Below are positions 15,772-22,553 of a DNA stretch of 29,728 nt, piece after piece. Every line of letters begins with the position of its first letter. Positions within the stretch are counted from its first letter, which is position 1. The DNA comes from a virus. Both the position numbers and the translations under genes were made by a program. The stretch is from IMG/VR virus record IMGVR_UViG_3300025154_000318, positions 1-29,728 of that record. One strand, 5' to 3'. The notes beneath the pieces are model-generated. The model was not told the DNA's origin and did not search any database. It saw only the letters and a list, made by a program, of their open reading frames with translations.

Positions 15772-17295
15772 AGGGTGGTGGTGAAGTTCATAAGTTTGGG
15801 AACACAGACGGCGGCAAATTGGAGTACAGGCAAAGTGATAGGATTCGAGACAAACCCGAAGGCATGCGTGTCCTATGTCGTTGAAATCCGAAACCTCGAT
15901 GGATCATTGAAAAAATATTGGAGTATGGGAAAAGATGGAGTCAACACCGAGGTCCCCAATAATTCCTCATGGAAGTATCGGCTTTTCTCCGGTCAGGACT
16001 ACCCTGTAACATTCTTGCCTACAGTAGTCACGGCAGACAGAATCCCCAGCAAGGCGATGGAGTGGATCGCAGGGGAAAGCGCAATACTGGGGCTCCCTGT
16101 AACGCCGAAATTCCAGTCAAGTAAGGTTTCATCGATTGATGAAGAAGTAGACCGTGAAAGCGTTGATACCTCTTCTGGTGTTTCTCACGATAATGCCGTT
16201 CTAGCGGCTAAGATGGGTGATAATCCCATCACATCTTCCGGCGCTACTGCATGGGCCAATACTGAGACATTAAAACAATTTCTGGTGCATAAAGTTAATG
16301 GGATAGAAATAATCGATCCGCCATTCCTGACTTTAGTCGGTAACGTAATCGGCAATAGCACGTGGGGCATGACGCACACTCTTGGAACTGGCTATTCAAA
16401 TTATGTCGGGACTGAAGAAATTCTATATGATGGCTCAACCGCTGTCGAACACACCTACATGGCCATTGGGGACGGAAAATTTGCTGGGTATAGTTATTTT
16501 GTAACAACGTCACGAGATCAACAGATTTCTACTGTATCTTTCCATCATCTATCCCCAACTTCATATAGCAAGATAGCTGCAAGCGAATCTTCAAAAACAT
16601 TTGCTTACGGACCATTAATGTACGGGAGTCATGAAATACACCCTGCATGTTCGGTCATAGAAACAGCGGTCTTTAGTGGGTCAATGAGTATTGCGCCTGT
16701 ATCAAACAGCCCCTTAAGCTATGGTCCTGCGAGTGGATCATATATTTATGGGTATAACGGGAAGGCTCACGATTTCTTGTGGCAACTGGGCAATGGGGAC
16801 GAAGAATTTTGCTGCGAGTACTGGGTTATCGATTGGGTAAGAAATAATAATCGAACTGTTTCGCAGGCTGAGTATGGTCTTAATGCGTGGAATGCCTGGC
16901 CTGGGTTTGAGAATCATGGGGATTATGGATCATTTGAACTCACAGGAGATGATTCATTTACAAAAACGGTGACATATAAATTAGCATTTAGGACAAAGGG
17001 CGCAATAACCCAAATCACTCTCGGTACGTCAAACGAGATAGGGGATGGTACATGGAAATATGCGAGCCTTGTGGGAAGAGAATGTGATACCCACTTTTTA
17101 ATTTTACATACATTTTTATCAATAATATTATGGGGGCCGGCATTCTACACCTACGAACTCATCGTCATTAATAAGATAACGGGCGGATACGAACGAATCC
17201 CCCTCGGAGATGAAACCACGTGGGGGCAGAATATTCGTATAGCGTTAAAGGGGATAGGTCCCGATGCGTACACGCCGCCACCCCCATCACCATAA
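15763..17295 (+). CDS. Tail tip/baseplate protein, part 2 (same frame as part 1)
   Basis: The frame is open from 15745 to 17295. The first possible start is GTG 15763, which has no ribosome site and falls inside the beta-domain sequence AVGDRVVVKFISLG, so independent translation is doubtful. Residues that follow (TGKVIGFETNPKACVSYVVEI) complete the domain begun by part 1. The rest is a long beta-rich region rich in Ser, Thr, Tyr and Gly (GMTHTLGTGYSNYVGTEEI, YIYGYNGKAHDFLWQLGNGD), like a host-contact domain. Base composition falls clearly after about 15,800, suggesting that the C-terminal domain was acquired separately. The end is PPPPSP. Confidence 0.65.
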   Translation: MGDRVVVKFISLGTQTAANWSTGKVIGFETNPKACVSYVVEIRNLDGSLKKYWSMGKDGVNTEVPNNSSWKYRLFSGQDYPVTFLPTVVTADRIPSKAMEWIAGESAILGLPVTPKFQSSKVSSIDEEVDRESVDTSSGVSHDNAVLAAKMGDNPITSSGATAWANTETLKQFLVHKVNGIEIIDPPFLTLVGNVIGNSTWGMTHTLGTGYSNYVGTEEILYDGSTAVEHTYMAIGDGKFAGYSYFVTTSRDQQISTVSFHHLSPTSYSKIAASESSKTFAYGPLMYGSHEIHPACSVIETAVFSGSMSIAPVSNSPLSYGPASGSYIYGYNGKAHDFLWQLGNGDEEFCCEYWVIDWVRNNNRTVSQAEYGLNAWNAWPGFENHGDYGSFELTGDDSFTKTVTYKLAFRTKGAITQITLGTSNEIGDGTWKYASLVGRECDTHFLILHTFLSIILWGPAFYTYELIVINKITGGYERIPLGDETTWGQNIRIALKGIGPDAYTPPPPSP

Positions 17296-17338
17296 TGATT
17301 AAGGCTGAGCGAATGAAGCGAAAAAGGAGGAACATGAA

Positions 17339-18733
17339 ATGCCAAAAATGAGTAAGTACATGATTGTGACCGATCCGCTGGATGCGGATTATGTATTGAT
17401 TGTTCACGAGGGCGTAACAAAAAGGGTTAGTTTTTCCACGCTTAAAGATATCATCTTTTCCCCTTATCACAAAAACAACCTGTCCGCGGTGACGGCACCC
17501 GGGGCGAGCGATGATTCCGGCGACGGCTACAGCGTCGGGTCACTCTGGATCAACGTGGCCGGATCCCCGAAGGAAGCCTATCAGTGCATGGACGCGACGG
17601 TGGGTGCGGCGATCTGGATCAACACGACGCTTGACATCTCGGAGCTCGGCACCGGCGCCGTGCGCAATATCGAGGCGGGCACGGCGGAAAATGACATGCT
17701 CTTCGGCGGACCTTCGCCGTTTTTCTGGATCACAAAAACCCTTGCCCAGGCGAAGGCGATCCTGGGGATCGGCGGGACGGTGCCCACTCCGACGGCGGAG
17801 AATGACGTCATTATGGGTGCAGGATCCCCGCTCGATTGGGTAAAAAAGACTATCGAGGAGCTGAAAACGGCACTCGGCCTGGGGACGGCCGCCTATACGA
17901 ATACGACCGCCTATGATGCCGCCGGCGCAGCGACATCTGCGGCGGCTCCCAAGGCGGACAAGGTCCCTACATCTCCGACCCCTGTGGACTATTTGGCCGG
18001 CCTGGATGTCTCCGGGAACCTGGCGGTATCGACGGTCGCGGTTGTTGATGCCGCGGACGCAATATCGAAAAAGCACTCGAATTCTCTCGACCATGCGCAG
18101 GGAACGGATCAGGGCCTTGACACGGGTGGCGCGAACGCCGTTACAGCCGCACAGGTCAAGTCCGCGGTGTCGGCAGCCCATGCCCCCGAATCGGACAACC
18201 AGGACCTCTCCGGCCTGATGCAGAAATCGGCCAATTTCTCGGATGTTGGCAATGCAGTGACTGCGTTCGGAAATATTAAACAGCCAGCGTCTGACGTCGC
18301 CACCGGTGTGGTAGAAATGGCCACCGTCCCGGAATCGGTCACCGGGACCAGCTTGACGCTTGCAGATACGCCTGCAGGCGGTCAAGCGAAGGCCGAGGAC
18401 GAACGGATCCGGCAGGCGGAAAACGGATCGGAGCAGATCCAATACCCCATCCCGATCAGCGGCTATATGCTTAAAGCGGCATCGGATGGTTCCCCGGCTA
18501 CGGCGACCAACACCGATTCGGACGTCGCCGATGCAGTGACGAAAAAGCACGCCCAAAACACAGATACCGGCACGGCGGCTACTTCGTTCAAAATCAACAC
18601 CGGCGGAAACGAGGCGGATTTACAAACAGGCGGGCTTACCGGGGATCGAGATTTTACCCTGCCGGATATTGATACTATGCTGGCCGGGGCGGTCGTGATG
18701 GCTCAAAACTCATTTGAAATCATAGCCTATTAG
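17339..18733 (+). CDS. Tail fibre protein
   Basis: A 464-residue protein with AAGGAGG before ATG 17339. After a short N-terminal domain (MSKYMIVTDPLDADYVLIV) and a segment GYSVGSLWINVAGSPKEAYQ it becomes repetitive and Ala/Thr/Asp-rich, e.g. GTAENDMLFGGPSPFFWITK and TAENDVIMGAGSPLDWVKK (a duplicated ~60-residue block with TLAQAKAILG / TIEELKTALG). Further on come DADAISKKHSN and DVADAVTKKHAQ, typical of phage fibre shafts. Shaft proteins form trimers that link the tail tip to receptor-binding domains. The next two genes, including the DGR target, may provide the tip. Confidence 0.7.
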   Translation: MPKMSKYMIVTDPLDADYVLIVHEGVTKRVSFSTLKDIIFSPYHKNNLSAVTAPGASDDSGDGYSVGSLWINVAGSPKEAYQCMDATVGAAIWINTTLDISELGTGAVRNIEAGTAENDMLFGGPSPFFWITKTLAQAKAILGIGGTVPTPTAENDVIMGAGSPLDWVKKTIEELKTALGLGTAAYTNTTAYDAAGAATSAAAPKADKVPTSPTPVDYLAGLDVSGNLAVSTVAVVDAADAISKKHSNSLDHAQGTDQGLDTGGANAVTAAQVKSAVSAAHAPESDNQDLSGLMQKSANFSDVGNAVTAFGNIKQPASDVATGVVEMATVPESVTGTSLTLADTPAGGQAKAEDERIRQAENGSEQIQYPIPISGYMLKAASDGSPATATNTDSDVADAVTKKHAQNTDTGTAATSFKINTGGNEADLQTGGLTGDRDFTLPDIDTMLAGAVVMAQNSFEIIAY

Positions 18734-18755
18734 CATAGGCGGAAAAGGAGACGTT

Positions 18756-19085
18756 ATGGGAATCAGAACAGAATTGACCGGCATGTTGCCGGGAACTATC
18801 GTCCGGATCGAGGAGCTTCTTGAAAAAACAGCGGATCTCAATCCAAAGGTGGTGCGCGGGTATGATTCGCTCGCCGGCAAGGACAGCTATTTTTACTGGG
18901 GCGTGGCATGCCGGATTCAATGCGCGGACATGGCAGCGCTCAAGACGAATGCAGAAGATATGGGTTTTCTGTGGCTGTCCAATGACGGGGATCTGGCCTA
19001 TATCAAAGGACTGACAATCGATGAATTCAAGACCTATCGGGTCAACGGCGATCTCGAGCTGACGCCGGAAAAGGAGGGGGTGTAA
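18756..19085 (+). CDS. Small hypothetical protein upstream of DGR target 1
   Basis: A 109-residue protein with AAAAGGAGACG before ATG 18756. It reads as one mixed alpha/beta domain: IVRIEELLEKTADL helix, then DSYFYWGVACRIQCADM, FLWLSNDGDLAYIKGL and DEFKTYRVNGDLEL. It ends two bases before the next ATG. Placed between the fibre and the variable tip protein it may be an adaptor or chaperone for that protein; no family recognised. Confidence 0.6.
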   Translation: MGIRTELTGMLPGTIVRIEELLEKTADLNPKVVRGYDSLAGKDSYFYWGVACRIQCADMAALKTNAEDMGFLWLSNDGDLAYIKGLTIDEFKTYRVNGDLELTPEKEGV

Positions 19086-19087
19086 TC

Positions 19088-20218
19088 ATGGGGAACTTCA
19101 TTTCGCAACACGTTTTGATCCCGAAATTCACGATCTCGGATGTCGCGGGCGTCACGTTTGGCGGATTTCTGGCGGACAAATATGTCTGTTCGCAGCCGAA
19201 CGCCACCCCTTCCGAAGGCAGTCCCGATGTCGCCCCCGCCGGCGCGGCTGCGGCGGTCCCGGCCATTTCGAAGGCCGGCGTTCCGGTGTGGGACTATATC
19301 ACATTCCCTCAGGCGATGATCGCCTGCTGCAACCGGGGAAAAGGCTGGCATCTGCTTTCGGCTTTCGAGTATGCCGCCCTGGCGTTCCTGGCCAAGAAGT
19401 ATGGCACGCAGCCCCACGGCGGAAACGCAAACGTGGATCCGCCCTCGGATATCACCTTCACGACCGAGATCGCTTCCCTCGACAAGCATCTGCACGGCGA
19501 AAACGGCGGATATCACCGCGCCCTTCCCGGTACGGGTCCGAACACCTGGGCGCATAACCACCTGGCGTCGGGCGTCTTCGACCTGCAGGGCCTGGTTTGG
19601 CAATGGATCCTCCTGATGATGGCCACGAGCGGATATCCCTACGTTCCGGCGAATCTGGATGTCAGTTATACCGGCTCTCCCTATGGTCGGGGGACCATCT
19701 CTGGATCCGGAGGCGCGACCCCCACCCTGTCGCTCGACGGCGCCGGCATCAACTGGCTGAAAGCATGGACGGTGGATGAATTCAACACCGATTGCTGGTG
19801 CTACATTGCCGAAGCGGGCGGCGGTGCGGGCGCACTCTATCAGGTCGTAGACACGACTCCCACGACGTTGATCCTGGCCAATGGCGCCGCCCCCGGCGAT
19901 GGCGCGGCGACGTTCTGCATTTTCAAACTGATCGCGACGGATGTCTCCGGCGGGTGCTCCTCCGGACAAAAGATCCTGACGCTCCGAGATGCAGACGCCA
20001 ACCTGAAACCGTTCGCGATCCCCGCGACGACGGACGGGACTGGCGCGGCGGCCTATGGCAACGACATTTATTACTTTGACAAGAGCTCATTGCGCGCGGC
20101 GTTGCGTGGCGGCAGCTTCCTTGACGTGGCGTCCGCGGGTGTGTTCGCGCTCCACTTGAGCAACGCTGCGTCGGGCTCGTACTCCTCCTTCGGCTTCCGC
20201 GCCGGCAAGGCACTCTGA
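19088..20218 (+). CDS. DGR target 1: variable tail-tip protein, C-type-lectin/FGE-like fold
   Basis: A 376-residue protein whose last 40 residues are encoded by a DGR variable repeat. GGAGGGGG precedes ATG 19088. The domain shows marks of formylglycine-generating-enzyme-like C-type lectin folds used by DGR targets: FPQAMIACCNRGKGWHLLSAFEYAA, LQGLVWQWI, LDVSYTGSPYGRGT, and the C-terminal RAALRGGSF...AGVFAL...GFRAGK. Variable residues sit in a ligand-binding surface, so the protein is probably the receptor-binding tip joined to the fibre upstream. Residues about 110-165 (DPPSDITFTTEIASLDKHL...) are absent from target 2. It ends TGA 20216-20218, inside the VR1 hairpin. Confidence 0.85.
   Translation: MGNFISQHVLIPKFTISDVAGVTFGGFLADKYVCSQPNATPSEGSPDVAPAGAAAAVPAISKAGVPVWDYITFPQAMIACCNRGKGWHLLSAFEYAALAFLAKKYGTQPHGGNANVDPPSDITFTTEIASLDKHLHGENGGYHRALPGTGPNTWAHNHLASGVFDLQGLVWQWILLMMATSGYPYVPANLDVSYTGSPYGRGTISGSGGATPTLSLDGAGINWLKAWTVDEFNTDCWCYIAEAGGGAGALYQVVDTTPTTLILANGAAPGDGAATFCIFKLIATDVSGGCSSGQKILTLRDADANLKPFAIPATTDGTGAAAYGNDIYYFDKSSLRAALRGGSFLDVASAGVFALHLSNAASGSYSSFGFRAGKAL
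20091..20208 (+). repeat. DGR variable repeat VR1
   Basis: This 118-base stretch aligns without gaps to template positions 20653-20770. I count 18 differences. Seventeen are at template A positions (20666, 20677, 20682, 20683, 20685, 20689, 20694, 20695, 20715, 20722, 20736, 20737, 20742, 20746, 20748, 20749, 20751), and one is C to G (template 20730, VR 20168). The 3' end CGGCTTCCGCGCCGGCAA is unchanged and is the likely IMH-like boundary. Adenine-specific change is the signature of DGR mutagenic retrohoming. Confidence 0.92.
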
Positions 20219-20234
20219 AATCTGCTTTTTCAGA
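20214..20234 (+). other. DGR target hairpin after VR1
   Basis: TCTGAAA (20214-20220) pairs perfectly with TTTCAGA (20228-20234) around loop TCTGCTT. It starts six bases after the unchanged 3' end of VR1. In the Bordetella phage DGR a hairpin or cruciform at this place is required for efficient retrohoming. VR2 has an equivalent one and the template does not. Confidence 0.7.
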
Positions 20235-20271
20235 CTATCTGTCTTTCCGAGGAAAAGGGAGGAGTTAAAAA

Positions 20272-20649
20272 ATGTCGAGAACGAACGAATTGATCATCTA
20301 CCAGAAGCATTATGATTTAATGCTCTATTCGTTTCCGATCATCGGCAGATTTCCGAAGGAGCAGCGGTTCGTCCTCGGTCAACAGATCGAAAATGCCATG
20401 CTGGATATCGGCATGATGATCGTTCATGCCAATAAATTGCGCCAGAAAAAGGAGATGCTCTATGAACTCGACATCGCTCTGGAGAAACTACGTTTTCTGA
20501 TCCGCTTGTCGAAAGATTTGAAGATGATGTCGGTGTCAAAATATGGCCACCACTGCGAGCGAATCGACGAGATCGGTAAATTGCTCGGCGGGTGGATTAA
20601 AAGCTCCGTCCCGGATCATTCCGGGACGGCCAAACAGGGGCATGGTTGA
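20272..20649 (+). CDS. avd: DGR accessory variability determinant (Avd), four-helix bundle
   Basis: A 125-residue protein with GGGAGGAG before ATG 20272. It is nearly all helical, with the Avd pattern: ELIIYQKHYDLMLYSFPIIG, RFPKEQRFVLGQQIENAML, a third helix ANKLRQKKEMLYELDIALEKL with RFLIRLSKDLKMM, and a last helix with HHCERIDEIGKLLGGWI. Known Avd proteins form a pentameric barrel that binds the reverse transcriptase and template RNA and is needed for mutagenesis. It ends exactly where the template repeat begins and is in the usual order target-avd-TR-RT. Confidence 0.88.
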   Translation: MSRTNELIIYQKHYDLMLYSFPIIGRFPKEQRFVLGQQIENAMLDIGMMIVHANKLRQKKEMLYELDIALEKLRFLIRLSKDLKMMSVSKYGHHCERIDEIGKLLGGWIKSSVPDHSGTAKQGHG

Positions 20650-20771
20650 TTATGCGCGCGGCGTTACGTGGCGGCAACTTCAATAACGAGGCGAACGCGG
20701 GTGTGTTCGCGCTCAACTTGAACAACGCTCCGTCGAACTCGAACTACAACATCGGCTTCCGCGCCGGCAAA
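20649..20771 (+). ncRNA. DGR template repeat (TR) and template RNA region
   Basis: This non-coding stretch matches VR1 (from 20653) and VR2 (from 20649). If translated it would be rich in Asn from AAC/AAT codons (GGNFNNEANAG, LNLNNAPSNSNYN), the codon type that gives most amino-acid choice on A mutation. It has no ribosome site. The template RNA probably continues into the spacer before the reverse transcriptase gene, which holds hairpins CCGGGA 20796-20801 / TCCCGG 20809-20814 and TCACC/GGTGA around 20845-20860. Such spacer structure is needed by the reverse transcriptase in studied DGRs. Confidence 0.9.
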
Positions 20772-20923
20772 ACGAAAGATTCTTCAGCGAGACGGCCGGG
20801 ATAACATTTCCCGGGCGCAGTGCAGAGTGCTTTGGAATCATGACCCTCACCGTAAGGTGAAAAATAAAAAAGGGGATGTACCCTCAGTAGACAACGAACA
20901 GGACGCATTCTTCCGGGAGCGGC

Positions 20924-21955
20924 ATGAAAACATATAGCGGTTTGTATCCTCAAATCTGCGAATTCGACAACATTCACGCGGCCTATCTCAAGGCACGCCG
21001 ATTGAAGCGCTATAAGCAAGAGGTCCTGCGTTTTTCCTCCAAGCTGGAGGAAAACCTGATCAACATCCAGAACGATTTGATTTGGAAGACTTACCATCCC
21101 AGCCGCTACAAATATTTTACAATCTACGAGCCGAAACAGCGCCTCATCGCGGCCCTGCCGTTTCGGGACCGCGTCGTCCACCACGCGCTATGCACCGTCA
21201 TCGAGCCGATCTGCGAGCTATCCATGATTCACGATTCTTTCGCCTGTCGCCGCGGCCAGGGTGTTCTTTCCGGCGTTCTCAGGACAACCCGCTTCCTCCG
21301 GGACGCCGGTCGTCGCTGGGGCCGCGTCTATTGCCTGAAGGCGGATGTCACGAAGTTTTTTCCGTCGATCAATCACGAGATCCTCAAGCGGATACTTCGC
21401 CGCCGGATCGCCTGTCCGGATACCCTTTCCCTGATCGACACCATCATCGACAGCACCGAAACCGATCGGGGGCTCCCGATCGGCAGCCTGACTTCGCAGC
21501 TATGGGCGAACGTCTATCTCAACGAGCTGGATCATTTTGTCAAAGAGACGCTCCGGATCCGATACTACATCCGCTATATGGATGACTTCGTGCTCCTCGA
21601 TGCAGACAAGGTCCGCCTGCACAATGTGTTGGAGGAGATCACCGCGTTTCTCGACGATCGGCTCCATCTCTCCCTGAATGGCAAAACACAGATTTTCCAG
21701 ATATATCCGCGCTGCGTGGATTTCCTGGGATACCGGATCTGGCCGAATTATCGTCTACTCAGAAAAGCGAATGTCAAGAGGGCGAGGCGACGATTAAAGA
21801 AACTGGTGCGCCAGATTCGCGCGGGAGAGATCACCTGGGAGAGCTTCCGCCCTCACTTAACGTCCTGGCTCGGCCATTGCCGATATGCGGACAGCTTCCG
21901 GATCCGGAATAGCGTGATGAGATCCGCCGGGATCCTGGCGGAGGATATTCATTGA
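20924..21955 (+). CDS. DGR reverse transcriptase
   Basis: A 343-residue RT. Blocks in order: IYEPKQRLIAALPFRDRVVHHAL (RT motifs 1-2), VYCLKADVTKFFPSINHEIL (motif 3, first catalytic Asp), GLPIGSLTSQLWAN (residues 183-196, with the SQ that marks DGR RTs in place of QG), YIRYMDDFVLL (YMDD at 218-221, catalytic Asp pair), and FLDDRLHLSLNGKTQIF plus VDFLGYRIWP (motifs 6-7). No maturase or other domain is fused. It copies the template RNA into cDNA with errors opposite adenine. The stop overlaps the next ATG (TGATG), so the following lipoprotein is probably co-translated. Confidence 0.93.
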   Translation: MKTYSGLYPQICEFDNIHAAYLKARRLKRYKQEVLRFSSKLEENLINIQNDLIWKTYHPSRYKYFTIYEPKQRLIAALPFRDRVVHHALCTVIEPICELSMIHDSFACRRGQGVLSGVLRTTRFLRDAGRRWGRVYCLKADVTKFFPSINHEILKRILRRRIACPDTLSLIDTIIDSTETDRGLPIGSLTSQLWANVYLNELDHFVKETLRIRYYIRYMDDFVLLDADKVRLHNVLEEITAFLDDRLHLSLNGKTQIFQIYPRCVDFLGYRIWPNYRLLRKANVKRARRRLKKLVRQIRAGEITWESFRPHLTSWLGHCRYADSFRIRNSVMRSAGILAEDIH

Positions 21956-22374
21956 TGAGAAGGCTTGTTTTAATCATATTCTTTTTTGCGGTTCTCGCCG
22001 GTTGCAATAACGGGACAGACAAACTCGGAACCGGGGGAAGGCTGTTCAACGACTATCAAGGCTGGTTCACCAGCATCAGCCAGCCGACCAAGTCCACGCT
22101 GGATACTACTTTAACAATTCGTTTCAGGGGTTTTGGAAGTGAAGCCGAGAAGCAAACCGCTTGGGATAAGCAATGGAGGAGCAAGCATCCGGAATGGGGG
22201 CCGGTTCAACAGGCGACTGTATCAGGGTTTCCCATCGAGATATGGTTCGATATTCGGGAGATTCCCAAGGAGGGCTTGCTGCTCCCGCCCCATATTATTG
22301 GCCATGAGGTGATCCATGCAATCAAGATCGCGCGACCCGAAGCAATCGATTCGGATAGTTTTGCGATGAGGTAG
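21955..22374 (+). CDS. Lipoprotein with HEXXH motif, coupled to DGR RT
   Basis: A 139-residue protein starting at ATG 21955, overlapping the RT stop. It has a lipoprotein signal (hydrophobic stretch, lipobox LAGC with Cys 17). The mature part ends in PPHIIGHEVIHAIKIARPEAI, where HEVIH (117-121) fits the zinc-metallopeptidase HEXXH signature. A third zinc ligand could be an acidic residue in the downstream Glu/Asp stretch. The short mature domain (about 120 residues) is smaller than most proteases, so it may be inactive or need a partner. Its place in the DGR operon is unusual; it might act at the cell surface in lysis or exclusion. Confidence 0.65.
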   Translation: MRRLVLIIFFFAVLAGCNNGTDKLGTGGRLFNDYQGWFTSISQPTKSTLDTTLTIRFRGFGSEAEKQTAWDKQWRSKHPEWGPVQQATVSGFPIEIWFDIREIPKEGLLLPPHIIGHEVIHAIKIARPEAIDSDSFAMR

Positions 22375-22411
22375 AACTCGGTAAAAGCGTAGAGACTTGT
22401 AGAGACCAAGA

Positions 22412-22438
22412 AAAAGGCCTCCTTCGGGAAGCCCTTGT
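22412..22438. terminator. Hairpin with TTCG loop between DGR and integrase operons
   Basis: Sequence from AAAGGCCTCC through TTCG to GGAAGCCCTT forms a stem with two mismatches around a stable TTCG tetraloop, followed by TTGTTATT on the plus strand and preceded by a purine-A run that becomes T-rich on the minus strand. It lies between the two converging transcription units and may stop both. Confidence 0.45.
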
Positions 22439-22441
22439 TAT

Positions 22442-22488
22442 TGGTGGGTCGTGCGGGAATCGGACCCGCGACCAACGGATTAAAAGTC
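22442..22488 (-). other. Attachment core: 3' end of tRNA-Lys (UUU)
   Basis: Read on the minus strand this 47-base stretch is the 3' part of a tRNA-Lys: GACTTTTAATC (anticodon stem-loop with TTT), a variable loop, T-arm GCGGG/TCCGATT/CCCGC, acceptor strand and CCA. The 5' half is missing, so it is not a working tRNA. Phages that integrate into tRNA genes carry exactly such 3' fragments to restore the gene after integration. It lies 66 bases from the integrase gene. Confidence 0.85.
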
Positions 22489-22553
22489 TTGTAAAAAAAC
22501 AATCATATCGAATATTTGAAATAAATTTACTGCCCTCGTGTAGAGACTGGCCT

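Noticed and set aside
20214-20234. Hairpin with T-run after DGR target 1 as a transcription terminator
   Set aside because: The T-run is inside the loop and stem, not after it, and an equal hairpin follows VR2 inside a coding sequence; the DGR target-site role fits better.
20652-20803. Open frame through the template repeat starting at ATG 20652 (Asn-rich peptide)
   Set aside because: No ribosome site, and the sequence is explained as DGR template; its protein likeness comes from the variable repeats.
22442-22488. A working tRNA-Lys gene
   Set aside because: Only the part from the anticodon arm to CCA is present; the 5' half is missing, so it is an attachment core.
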